Part shown: positions 52,330-60,752 of the stretch, piece by piece
Position numbering within the stretch: the stretch's first letter is position 1
Layout of the letters: each line of letters starts with the position of its first letter
NCBI RefSeq assembly: GCF_020627745.1
Contig: NZ_JAHDGE010000010.1
Location: 1 to 60,806 of the forward strand
Reading direction: 5' to 3'
Length of the DNA stretch: 60,806 nt
Source of the DNA: Pseudooctadecabacter sp.
Lineage (GTDB): Bacteria > Pseudomonadota > Alphaproteobacteria > Rhodobacterales > Rhodobacteraceae
Program-made: the position numbers and the translations under genes
The notes under the pieces: generated by a model
Database searches by the model: none
Told to the model about the DNA's origin: nothing
The model's input: the letters and a program-made list of their open reading frames with translations, nothing else

Positions 52330-52908
52330 TTAGCTGTCCGCAGCGGCCGCTTCGATGGAGATGTAGATGTCGACTTCGTCGCCCACGAAGGGGGCGAAGT
52401 TGCCCATGTCAAAGTCGGACCGCAACAATGTCGTTGTTGCGTCAAAGCCCACCCATGGCTTTTCCTGCATCGGGTGGTTGGAGGCTTGGTTCAGTTTGGC
52501 GTCCAGTGCCACGGATTGGGTGATGCCGTTGATGGTCAGATCGCCGGTGATCACGCCGGTGTTGTCGCCGGTCACTTCGATCGCGGTGGAGGTGAAGGAC
52601 ACGACGGGATTGGCTTCTGCGCCGAAGAAATCGTCGGACAGGAAGTGGCCTTCGCGGGCGGGCCAGCCGGTGATCAGGCTTTCGGCGGGAAAGGAAACTT
52701 CGACAGATGAGGCGCTTGGGTCGGCTTCGTCAAACATGATCGTGCCTTCAAAGCCCGAGAACATGCCCGTGGTGCGCGAATAGCCCAAGTGATCATAGGA
52801 GAACACGATCTGGCTGTGGGAGGCGTCGAGGGTGTAGGGCGTGGCCTCGGCCCAGACAGATGTGGCGGCGGCGGCGGTCAGTGCGGATGACAGCAGGAGG
52901 GTTTTCAT
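52330..52908 (-). CDS. YceI family periplasmic isoprenoid-binding protein
   Basis: 192 residues with a signal peptide (MKTLLLSSALTAAAATSVWA). YTLDASHSQIVFSYDHLGYSRTTGMFSGFEG begins the YceI lipocalin-like fold (read in parts) and HPMQEKPWVGFDATTTLLRSDFDMG is the second strand pair. Binds long isoprenoids in related structures. ATG at 52908 with AGGATC upstream. Faces the cytochrome b561-YceI fusion gene, which argues that they are a matched pair of redox/quinone-handling proteins. Confidence 0.92.
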   Translation of the reverse strand: MKTLLLSSALTAAAATSVWAEATPYTLDASHSQIVFSYDHLGYSRTTGMFSGFEGTIMFDEADPSASSVEVSFPAESLITGWPAREGHFLSDDFFGAEANPVVSFTSTAIEVTGDNTGVITGDLTINGITQSVALDAKLNQASNHPMQEKPWVGFDATTTLLRSDFDMGNFAPFVGDEVDIYISIEAAAADS

Positions 52909-53045
52909 GGCAGGGATCCTTTGATCGTTTGCGTCGGTGATGCCCCGTAATGTGTGGCAAACCGCCGCAAGATCAATTCGACGTCTGAAAACACCGACTG
53001 TGCGCAAATGTGCAGGTGGCCCTTGGGGCCAGCCTGCATCTGTGT

Positions 53046-54062
53046 TCACCGGATCGCCAGCCCGTCTGCGCCAAAGGCGTGCAGCAGGTTTTGTGGCACG
53101 GTCAGCCCCACGCGGTCGCCGGGCGCGTAGTCTGCCGATCCGTTGACCCGCACGGTGATCTGGCCCGCATCGCCGCACGACAGGATCACGAAGGTATCCG
53201 CGCCAAGGTATTCCAGCACGTCCACCGTGCCGTCCAACTGCCCTGCACCGGCGTCCACAAGGGAGATGTGTTCGGGCCGCAACCCGACAGAGACCGCCCC
53301 GTCCGGCAGGCTGACGCCGCTGATCGTGCCTGCGGGGATCACGTTCATGCGCGGGGAGCCGATGAATTGCGCCACGAACAGATTGGCGGGGTTTTCATAA
53401 AGCTCTCGCGGGGTGCCCACCTGTGCGATCTTGCCGAATTCCAGCACGACGATCCGGTCGGCCAGTGTCATGGCCTCCACCTGATCGTGGGTGACGTAGA
53501 TCATGGTGGATTTCAGCGTCTGGTGCAGCTTTGCGATTTCATAGCGCATCTCAACCCGCAGGGCGGCGTCCAGATTGGACAGCGGTTCGTCGAACAAAAA
53601 CGCCGTGGGGTCGCGCACGATGGACCGGCCAATGGCCACGCGCTGCCGTTGCCCGCCCGACAGGTCCTTGGGCCTGCGGTCCATGTAGGCGTCAAGTTTC
53701 AGAACGCGGGCGGCCTCATCCACCTTTGCGTCAATGTCGGCCTTGGACAGGCCTGCGGATTTCAGCGGAAAGCCCACGTTGTCGCGCACGGACATATGCG
53801 GATAAAGCGCGTAAGACTGGAACACCATGGCAAGCCCGCGTTTGCTGGGCGGTTCCGCCGTGGCATCGCGGTCACCAATCATGATCTGGCCGCGCGACGT
53901 TTCCTCAAGCCCCGCGATCATGCGCAGCAAGGTGGATTTGCCGCAGCCTGACGGGCCCACGAAAATGACGAATTCGCCTTCGTTGATTTCAAGGTCCACG
54001 CCCTTGATGACCTGAACCGAACCGAACCATTTTTCGACCGCTTTGAGCGTGATGGATGACAT
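53046..54062 (-). CDS. ABC transporter ATP-binding protein (MalK/UgpC/AglK type)
   Basis: 338 residues. [20 protein letters not shown] (Walker A), [19 protein letters not shown] (signature), [16 protein letters not shown] (Walker B), VTHDQVEAM (H loop), then the C-terminal OB-type regulatory domain (residues about 240-338, [10 protein letters not shown]). Energises the sugar/glycoside importer. Its start overlaps the glycosidase stop by one base (TGATG). Last gene of the LacI operon. Confidence 0.95.
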   Translation of the reverse strand: MSSITLKAVEKWFGSVQVIKGVDLEINEGEFVIFVGPSGCGKSTLLRMIAGLEETSRGQIMIGDRDATAEPPSKRGLAMVFQSYALYPHMSVRDNVGFPLKSAGLSKADIDAKVDEAARVLKLDAYMDRRPKDLSGGQRQRVAIGRSIVRDPTAFLFDEPLSNLDAALRVEMRYEIAKLHQTLKSTMIYVTHDQVEAMTLADRIVVLEFGKIAQVGTPRELYENPANLFVAQFIGSPRMNVIPAGTISGVSLPDGAVSVGLRPEHISLVDAGAGQLDGTVDVLEYLGADTFVILSCGDAGQITVRVNGSADYAPGDRVGLTVPQNLLHAFGADGLAIR

Positions 54063-55318
54063 CAGGCTGCCCCCCGTTTGTCTTCTGTGTCGTGCCCTGC
54101 CCAGCCAAGCCAGACGGCCGCTGTCCAGGTAAAGGTGCCCCCGCCCGCCGGTGCGCCGGTGTGGGGATCGTAGTATTCCGCAAAGCCGTTTTCTTCCATC
54201 AGGCGCGCGGTGTCGGCGCGAATGCGGGCTGCGGCGGCGTCGATGCCCTGTTCTTCCATGCCGGAGCCGACAAGGTAGTTCATGATCGGCCAGCTTGGCC
54301 CGCGCCAGTAGCGCAGGGGTTCAAACCCGTCCGCCGCAGGATCGTAGCTGGGCAGGCCATAGGTGCAGGCCGCCAGCATGCGTTCAATGGCGGGCAGGGC
54401 ACGCGCGTCATTGATGCCAGCGTACCAGCACAGCGCGGATGCGTTGGACAAGATGCCGTTGAACGCCCCGCTGCGCACATCGCGGCTGTCGTAGCCGCCG
54501 ATCTGAGGGTTCCAGAGCGTATCTGCACCGGCCTCAAGCGTCTTGATCCAATCCTCGATGTCCGAAACATCCTCCCCGAAACGGCGCCCCATGGCCAGCA
54601 GGTCACGGTTGGCCCGCAGCAGGGTGAAGGTCATCGTCGGGTCCGCCACACGGAACGGGTTCACGGCCAACAGTTTCTCCTGATCCCAGTTCACCGAGAC
54701 GCCGATCTGCACCAGTTTGATGTAGCGGTCATAGTCGTACTTTGTCGGGCGCATGGCCGGATCAACATGGGACGTATCACGGCGGGTGTAGTCGCCCACA
54801 TCATCTGCATTGATCTCGGCCATGGCGGCGTCCCAATCGGGGGCATTGTCGCGGCCTGCTTCCCACGGGTGGGTGACGCAGACAGCGCCCTGATCCAGCC
54901 GCCAGTCCATGAACCAGCGATGCCAGTCCTTCAGTTTGGGCCAAATGGCACGGGCGCGTGCCTCGCCTGCGGGATGCATCGTCAACATCTTGGCCATGAA
55001 GGTGGCCGCAACGGGCGGCTGGGAGATGCCGGAGGACGGGATCGGCCCCCGCCCTTGCCAGACATCGGGGCCGGGAAAATAGCCGGGGTCCGGCTGATGG
55101 AAGATGATATGGGGGACCATGCCGTCCTCCCACTGGCCGGTCATCAGGGTCTCCAGTTCCGTCCAGCCACGGTCGGGGTCAAAGGTGGTGAAGCCCCAAG
55201 CGGCAAAGGCGCTGTCCCAGTTCCACTGGTAAGGATAGAGGCCATGGGTCGGCAGGGTATAGCCGCCCTTGTCGTTGTCACGCAGGATTTGCCGCGCTTG
55301 TGCATAAAGGTCCGTCAT
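54062..55318 (-). CDS. MGH1/GH63-type glycoside hydrolase, cytosolic
   Basis: 418 residues, an (alpha/alpha)6 barrel hydrolase. [16 protein letters not shown] carries the catalytic Asp segment, [19 protein letters not shown] and [27 protein letters not shown] the C-terminal half with the basic Glu. Closest in character to mannosylglycerate/glucosylglycerate hydrolases and trehalase-like GH63. No signal peptide, so it acts on imported glycoside. Starts 4 nt after the permease stop, inside the LacI operon. Substrate: an alpha-glucoside or compatible solute, by inference. Confidence 0.88.
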   Translation of the reverse strand: MTDLYAQARQILRDNDKGGYTLPTHGLYPYQWNWDSAFAAWGFTTFDPDRGWTELETLMTGQWEDGMVPHIIFHQPDPGYFPGPDVWQGRGPIPSSGISQPPVAATFMAKMLTMHPAGEARARAIWPKLKDWHRWFMDWRLDQGAVCVTHPWEAGRDNAPDWDAAMAEINADDVGDYTRRDTSHVDPAMRPTKYDYDRYIKLVQIGVSVNWDQEKLLAVNPFRVADPTMTFTLLRANRDLLAMGRRFGEDVSDIEDWIKTLEAGADTLWNPQIGGYDSRDVRSGAFNGILSNASALCWYAGINDARALPAIERMLAACTYGLPSYDPAADGFEPLRYWRGPSWPIMNYLVGSGMEEQGIDAAAARIRADTARLMEENGFAEYYDPHTGAPAGGGTFTWTAAVWLGWAGHDTEDKRGAA

Positions 55319-55322
55319 CGTC

Positions 55323-56534
55323 CTATCCTTTCACTGACCCGGCGGTCAGCCCTTTCGTCATGAAGCGTTCCAACCCGAGGAAAAGCGCCATGATCGGCAC
55401 GGTTGCCACCACGGAGCCCGCCATCAGGTGTTGGCGCGGAATTTCTGAAGAATTGAGCGAGGCAATGCCGCGCGTCAGTGTGAATTTCGACGGATCGTCC
55501 AGCAGCATGAAGGCCAGCAGGAATTCGTTCCATGCGATCATAAAGACATAAAGCGACACCGACGCCAGCGCGGGCAGGGACAGGGGCAGGGTGATCTTCC
55601 AGATCACCGCCAGTCGCGACAGCCCGTCCATCAGCCCCGCCTCTTCGACCTCCGCCGGAAGGCCGCGAAAGTAGCCTTGCAACATATAGAGCGCCACGGG
55701 AATGGTCGTGACCGGATAGATCATCACGATCCCCCAAAAGGAATTGCGCAGACCGGTCATGGAAAAGGCAATGTAGATCGGCAGCGCCAGCACGATCATC
55801 GGCACCATGTAAATCAGCAGGATAGAGCGTGAAAACGCCGCCTGTCCCGCAAACCGCAACCGCGCCACGGCGTAGGCACCGGGGATGGCAAAGGCCAGCG
55901 TGATGAAGACCGTCAGCACCGAGATGAAGAAGGAATTGAACATATAGGTGCCGAAATTGAACTGGGTGAACAGCTCGTCATAGCTGCGGAACAGATCGGC
56001 GCCCTTGCTCAGATCAATGGAAAAATCGAGGGGGTTCTGCATCAGCTCACCCTGATTTTTCAGGCTTGTCATCACCATGACGTAGAAGGGGATCAGCACG
56101 ATCGCGGTGAAAAAGATATAGCCGAACCCGGTGAGGAAGCGGATGATCGCGCCCTCGAATTCATGCCGCGTCAGCGCGCCCATGGGCGTGTCGTGCAGGA
56201 TTTTGCGCACCGACCACACAAAGATCGCGCCCAATGAAACAGCCGCCACCGTTGCGGCAAACATCCCCGTCTCGCCCCGCTCAATCGGGCCATAAGGCGT
56301 CAGCGTCACACCGATCAGCGCCAGCATGACCCCCCAATGGGCGCCCTTTTGGCCCATCAATCCGGCAGCCCCAATGGCCGCAGCAGCACCCCAACACAGG
56401 CTCAGCCAGAGAGACGGGCGAAACGGATCACCGGTGGCAAAGGACATGGCCACAGAAATGGTGACGGACAGGACAACCATCCAAAGCGCGCCCAACACCG
56501 GGGCCGTGATATATCCGAACCTCAAGAACCCCAC
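55323..56534 (-). CDS. ABC sugar permease (MalG type) with long N-terminal extension
   Basis: 403 residues, against about 280 for the family. Residues 1-120 form about four extra hydrophobic spans (11-33, 42-60, 66-82, 91-108) not found in MalG; the canonical permease begins near 125 (IIRFLTGFGYIFFTAIVLIPFYVMVMTSLK read in parts) and the EAA-type loop EVEEAGLMDGLSRLAVIWKI is near 296. Starts at a GTG at 56534; the GAAGGAGGG site just upstream is part of a dispersed repeat (56546-56567). Confidence 0.92.
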   Translation of the reverse strand: MGFLRFGYITAPVLGALWMVVLSVTISVAMSFATGDPFRPSLWLSLCWGAAAAIGAAGLMGQKGAHWGVMLALIGVTLTPYGPIERGETGMFAATVAAVSLGAIFVWSVRKILHDTPMGALTRHEFEGAIIRFLTGFGYIFFTAIVLIPFYVMVMTSLKNQGELMQNPLDFSIDLSKGADLFRSYDELFTQFNFGTYMFNSFFISVLTVFITLAFAIPGAYAVARLRFAGQAAFSRSILLIYMVPMIVLALPIYIAFSMTGLRNSFWGIVMIYPVTTIPVALYMLQGYFRGLPAEVEEAGLMDGLSRLAVIWKITLPLSLPALASVSLYVFMIAWNEFLLAFMLLDDPSKFTLTRGIASLNSSEIPRQHLMAGSVVATVPIMALFLGLERFMTKGLTAGSVKG

Positions 56535-56545
56535 GTCGGTCCCTC

Positions 56546-56567
56546 CTTCATCTGGCCCAAAAAACTC
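56546..56567 (-). repeat. GAGTTTTTTGGGCCAGATGAAG repeat copy supplying a ribosome-binding site
   Basis: On the plus strand CTTCATCTGG followed by CCCAAAAAACTC, the inverse of the copy at 40249 with minor changes. Its GATGAAG end runs on into GAGGG, which acts as the Shine-Dalgarno of the permease. Neighbouring palindromes GGGGCGAAGCCCC (56588-56600) and CGGATGCC-GAA-GGCATTCG (56607-56625) fill the rest of the gap. Confidence 0.65.
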
Positions 56568-56634
56568 TGGGGGAGCGCGCAGCGCGGGGGCGAAGCCCCG
56601 TTGGATCGGATGCCGAAGGCATTCGAAAACCCCA

Positions 56635-57879
56635 TCACAGACCCTCCTCGCGGCTGATGTATTTCAGGAAAAACAGCGAAAACGTCAGCAGGCAGGCAAA
56701 AATCACCACCGCTACGGCCGCACCGGCCCCGATGTTGGAGACCGCAAAGGCCTGTTCATAGACGTTCACCGTTAAGGTCCGCGTGCCCGCGTTGCCGCCT
56801 GTCAGCAGGAAGATGTCGTCAAACTTGTTGAACGTCCAGATGAACCGCAGCAGGAACAGCACGCTGAGGATGCCCAGAAGCTGCGGCATGCTCAGATACC
56901 AGAACTGTTGGAAGGGCGACGCGCCGTCCATGTCGGCGGCTTCATACATGTCGGTGTCGATGCTTTGCATCCGCGCCAGAATGAACAGGAACGACAGCGG
57001 GAAATAGCGCCAGATTTCAAAGACCGTGACCATGATCAGGGCCAAGGGACGTTCACCAAAGAAATTGATCGCCTCTGGCGTCACGCCCATCTGCACCAAC
57101 AGCGCATTGGCCGACCCCGAGAACGGGTCGAACAGGATCAGCCAGGCAAAGGCCACGGCGATGATCGGGGCCACATAAGGAAACAGGTACAGCCCCCGCA
57201 AAATGCCCTGACCTTTGAAGGATTTGTTCAGCAGCAGGGCTGCGAACAGACCCACCAGCAGCGCCCCGATGGTGCCAAAGACGGTGTAGAACAGGGTCAC
57301 CCAGAGGACCTCAAGAAATTCGTCCCCGCTGAACACCCGTTTGAAATTGTCCAAGGTGAAGGTCGCATTCGTCAGGATGTTGGAGGCCGTGCCGGTGGTC
57401 ACCGCAGGGCTGTCCTGGGGGCGCACCTTCGCATCCAGATAGGCCTGTCCTACGGTCACGGGGATGGTCAGGGTTTCACGGGTGCCGGGGTCCCAATCGC
57501 CGAAGTTACAGGCCAGCGCGCGATCACTCAGCGTGCAGCGGGGGTCAAGGTCAGTGACCGTTAGGCCCTCGGGCAGGGTATCGGTGAAGGTCACGCCGGT
57601 GATGGGTTGGTCTTGCGAGGAATTGCGCAAACGGTAGCGCAGGGCGGCCTCACCGTTCAGGACATCCGCATCGCCGCGAATGTCCTCGCGCAACACGACT
57701 TCGGGGGCGCGCAGATCGCCCAGTTCAACCGGTTTGAACGAAATCCAGAAGATCGCCAGCAAAGGCAACACCACGACCAAAGCCACGGCAGTGATGGTGG
57801 GCAACAACAGCCCCCACGCAAGACGCGCTTCGCGTTTGCCTAAAGGGCCGGTGCCAATCGGGGGGCCGAGGTCCGCCAT
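56635..57879 (-). CDS. ABC sugar permease (MalF type) with inserted DUF11-like domain
   Basis: 414 residues. TM1 is about 24-47; then residues about 52-170 form a soluble insert before the second span (about 190-210). The insert reads as a DUF11/conserved-repeat Ig-like domain: YRLRNSSQDQPITGVTFTDTLPEGLTV, PRCTLSDRALACNFGDWDPGTRETLTI, with Cys115 and Cys124 as a likely disulfide. Such a domain is normal for bacterial surface proteins, not for MalF-type permeases. The remaining permease has the EAA-like loop (EAADMDGASPFQQFWYLSMP). Good AGGAG site before ATG 57879. Confidence 0.9.
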   Translation of the reverse strand: MADLGPPIGTGPLGKREARLAWGLLLPTITAVALVVVLPLLAIFWISFKPVELGDLRAPEVVLREDIRGDADVLNGEAALRYRLRNSSQDQPITGVTFTDTLPEGLTVTDLDPRCTLSDRALACNFGDWDPGTRETLTIPVTVGQAYLDAKVRPQDSPAVTTGTASNILTNATFTLDNFKRVFSGDEFLEVLWVTLFYTVFGTIGALLVGLFAALLLNKSFKGQGILRGLYLFPYVAPIIAVAFAWLILFDPFSGSANALLVQMGVTPEAINFFGERPLALIMVTVFEIWRYFPLSFLFILARMQSIDTDMYEAADMDGASPFQQFWYLSMPQLLGILSVLFLLRFIWTFNKFDDIFLLTGGNAGTRTLTVNVYEQAFAVSNIGAGAAVAVVIFACLLTFSLFFLKYISREEGL

Positions 57880-57959
57880 TGGGGTCTCCTGATCTCAAAA
57901 AAGAAATGGGGGGATGGCGCGCCCCGCCGGTGTCAGCGGGGCGCGCCTTTGGGCCTGCG

Positions 57960-59345
57960 TTACTGGACGCCGGCGATGGCCGCGTTCAGTTCAGCCACAG
58001 TGGCTGCCGCATCGCGTTCGCCGTCGATGTATTCCCGCACCAACCGGTTGATCACCTGAGAGTTGATGATCGCAGAGGCCGCCGACAGCTGGCCTTCGGC
58101 CACGCCCCAGCGCTGGGCCACATCCAGACCGCCGACGATTTCGTCAATCATCGCCGCGTCATAAAGATCACCCAGTGGCGCTTTGCGGTCTACACCCACA
58201 TCCAGGGTCGCCCAGAGATCGGCGTATTCGGTTGGATTGTCGGCGGTGCCGCGACGCACGGGGAACTTGCCTTCAGGCGCGATGGCCAGCGTGGACCCGT
58301 AGCCTTCGGACATGGAATACTGAACGAATTCCATCGCCGCATCGGTGGCCGCATCAGCGGTGATCCCGAAGTAACGCACGTCACCCCAAGCCGCCCCGTC
58401 AGGGTTCGATGGGCCGGAGAAGTTGGTCACAACGCCGGTGGCGGCTGCCAGATCAGACGACGTCGGATCATCGTTGATCGTGGGCGGGGCGCTGTCGCGC
58501 AGACCGGCCAGTTCGTCCAGAATGAAGGGAGACCAGATGATCATCGCCGCATTGCCCGAGAAATACAGCGTGCGGGACTGATCCCAATAGAGATCACCGG
58601 GGGGGGAGGCTTCTGCGATGGCTTTGTAGAATTCCAGCACCTCGATTGTGGCGGCTTCATCCAGTTCGGCCACGCCATCGGCATCCACGGGGGACACACC
58701 GTTGGCGAGGAACACATGTTCCAGAACCTGGCTCATGAAGTTTTCGTCGACCTTGGTTGCGGCGACAAAACCGTACATCTCTGGCGGGTTGTGCAGGGCC
58801 TCTACGGCGGCCAGCACATTGGCGTAGCTGTTTGGTGGCTCAAGTCCGTTTTCTTCAAACAAATCCGCACGGTAGACCAGCATCTGGGTCCAGCCGTCCA
58901 CCGGAACGGAAGCATAGCCGCCGTCAACGGCTGCCATGTTCAAAGCACCGGGGGCGAAGGTGTCTTCGCCCAGCATTTCGATGACGTCGGAGGCGGCATC
59001 GGTGTCCAGAATGCCCGCTTCGGCCCAGGGGGCGGCATACTGCAAGGTGTGGTAGATCACGTCGGGCAGATCGCCTGCGGCGAAGGCCGCTGTGGCGCGT
59101 GTGCCCAGATCGTTTTCAGACACTGGAATGACCTCAACCGTGTGGCCGGTGGCGGCGGCAAAGTCTGCGGCCATGGCTTCTTGGCGGGCCAGACGTTCGG
59201 GCTGTTCTTCTGTGGTCCAGAAGCGCAGCTCGTCTGCGGCAAGGGTCGTGGCGGACAGGGCGATGGCCATGGCCACCCCGGTGCGCAACGCTGTTTTCAG
59301 TGAAACTCTTATTGTTTTCCTCCCATTGAGATGTTGTTTCGGCAT
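57960..59345 (-). CDS. ABC sugar/glycoside substrate-binding protein
   Basis: 461 residues as listed from the ATG at 59345. A signal peptide is embedded (SLKTALRTGVAMAIALSATTLAA); the mature protein has the two-lobe extracellular-binding fold (LRFWTTEEQPERLARQ; SENDLGTRATAAFAAGDLPDV; ADLFEENGLEPP). The ATG at 59345 has no ribosome-binding site, whereas GGGAGG followed by 6 nt precedes an ATA at 59312-59310, which overlaps the lacI TAA stop as ATAA; the true start may be that AUA (450 residues). Delivers sugar to the permease pair at 56635 and 55323. Confidence 0.9.
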   Translation of the reverse strand: MPKQHLNGRKTIRVSLKTALRTGVAMAIALSATTLAADELRFWTTEEQPERLARQEAMAADFAAATGHTVEVIPVSENDLGTRATAAFAAGDLPDVIYHTLQYAAPWAEAGILDTDAASDVIEMLGEDTFAPGALNMAAVDGGYASVPVDGWTQMLVYRADLFEENGLEPPNSYANVLAAVEALHNPPEMYGFVAATKVDENFMSQVLEHVFLANGVSPVDADGVAELDEAATIEVLEFYKAIAEASPPGDLYWDQSRTLYFSGNAAMIIWSPFILDELAGLRDSAPPTINDDPTSSDLAAATGVVTNFSGPSNPDGAAWGDVRYFGITADAATDAAMEFVQYSMSEGYGSTLAIAPEGKFPVRRGTADNPTEYADLWATLDVGVDRKAPLGDLYDAAMIDEIVGGLDVAQRWGVAEGQLSAASAIINSQVINRLVREYIDGERDAAATVAELNAAIAGVQ

Positions 59346-60400
59346 TCGTCGTGTCGTGGCCCGGTTGAGCCACGGTTGATGAACTGCGCTGAGGCCGTCT
59401 CGCGCAGTGTTTCGGGATCCTCGCCGCGCAGACGGCGGATCAAAAGCTTGGCCAGCCGCGCGCCCGCGTCGCGGTTGTCGACGGCAAAGGTTGTCAGGGC
59501 GGGGTGGACGTGGGTGCCGTCCTCGATCCCGTCATAGCCTGTCACCGACAGGTCGGACCCGATGGACAGCCCGCGCTGGGCGGCGGCGCGGTAGACGCCA
59601 AGGGCGGCACGGTCCACGGCGCAGACAATGGCTGTGGGCGGTTCGGGAAGGTCAAGCAGGCGGGCGGCGGCGGCCTGACCCTCTGCCAGAGTCACTTTGT
59701 TTTCGACCACCAGACCATGATCAATGTCCAACCCGGCCCCGGCCATGCCGGCGACAAACCCCTGATGGCGCAGGCGGGCGTAGGAATATTTCGTGCCGCC
59801 ATTGATAAAGGCGATCCGGCTGTGGCCCAGTTCGGCCAAGTGCAGCACGGCTTCATGGATCGCGTCTTCGCCGCGGATGTCGAACCAGCTGCAGCCCGTG
59901 GGGTCCTCTTGCCGGCCATACAGAACGAAAGGCACGTCCATGTCGCGCAGCAGCGCCACGCGCGGGTCGCGGACCATGGCACGCGGCAGCACGAACCCGT
60001 CGGCTTTGCCGTCACGGCGCAGGCTGCGGAAGGTGTCAAACAAGGTGGCGTCGCTGTCGGCGGAGGCCACGGTCAAGGTGTAGCCTTCGTCGGAGGCCCC
60101 CGCCGACAGTCCAGCGAGAAATTCCGCGAGAAAGGGGCGGTGTGCGTCGTGGTCGGACAGTTGCAGCACGAACCCCAAAGCGCGCGTGCGGCCGGTTTTG
60201 ATCGCCTGTGCGTGGCTCAGCGGTTGGTAGTTCATCTGTTCGGCCATGCGTTTGACCCGCAGTTGGGTGGCCGGTGAAATGTCGGTGTAGCCGTTCATCG
60301 CACGCGACACGGTTGACTTGGTCAAACCAAGGGCATCGGCCATGTCACTGATGGTGACACGACGGGCCGGTTTGGACATGGACGTGGCATGCGGCTGCAT
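59309..60400 (-). CDS. LacI family transcriptional regulator
   Basis: 363 residues. An N-terminal helix-turn-helix (VTISDMADALGLTKSTVSRAMNG) is followed by the hinge helix (NYQPLSHAQAIKTGRTRALGF) and a periplasmic-binding-like sensor (FIN-GG, DGFVLPRAM, GYDGIEDGTHVHPALTTF). Start ATG 60400 with GGGAG upstream. Binds the CCGAAACCGGTTTCGG site in front of its own gene, so it autoregulates the operon of binding protein, permeases, hydrolase and ATPase. Ends with codons that form the next gene's GGGAGG site. Confidence 0.94.
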   Translation of the reverse strand: MQPHATSMSKPARRVTISDMADALGLTKSTVSRAMNGYTDISPATQLRVKRMAEQMNYQPLSHAQAIKTGRTRALGFVLQLSDHDAHRPFLAEFLAGLSAGASDEGYTLTVASADSDATLFDTFRSLRRDGKADGFVLPRAMVRDPRVALLRDMDVPFVLYGRQEDPTGCSWFDIRGEDAIHEAVLHLAELGHSRIAFINGGTKYSYARLRHQGFVAGMAGAGLDIDHGLVVENKVTLAEGQAAAARLLDLPEPPTAIVCAVDRAALGVYRAAAQRGLSIGSDLSVTGYDGIEDGTHVHPALTTFAVDNRDAGARLAKLLIRRLRGEDPETLRETASAQFINRGSTGPRHDECRNNISMGGKQ

Positions 60401-60434
60401 TGTGAAATGTTCTCCCTGCGACTCAGGCTGTTTT

Positions 60435-60450
60435 CCGAAACCGGTTTCGG
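60435..60450. promoter_or_regulatory. LacI-type operator
   Basis: Perfect palindrome CCGAAACCGGTTTCGG with the central CG of LacI/GalR operators, 35 nt upstream of the lacI start. No other clear copy in the window. Fits negative autoregulation of the sugar operon. Confidence 0.8.
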
Positions 60451-60752
60451 CAAGAGGTTTTTACAGCTTTTCCATTGGCGCGCTGCAGCGAGGGTCTGCG
60501 AATTGGGCATTGTGCGGCCCAGTTCGGGGCGGGATTCACCATACAGGATTAGCCGGATGGGCCTGCTGCAGGTGCAGAAAAACGCCGCGCAAAATGGGAT
60601 GGAATTAGGGCCGTTTCGCGGGGGGGATTTGGGCAGGTCGCCGCTTCGATTTGGCCCAGAGGCACCGCAATACGATTCGCCCAGAGGGTGCGCGCGCGCA
60701 AAACGGGACGCCGTTTGGTGGGGGTGTATCTGTCTGGGGCCGGAAGGGGGGG
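60451..60752. other. Gene-free stretch upstream of the LacI operon
   Basis: 302 nt between the operator and the tRNA. I see no convincing ORF (a 249-nt minus-strand frame at 60549-60797 runs into the tRNA), terminator or promoter. GCCCAGAGG occurs twice (about 60654 and 60680), and AAAACGGGACGCCGTTT at 60699-60715 is a weak palindrome. Confidence 0.5.
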
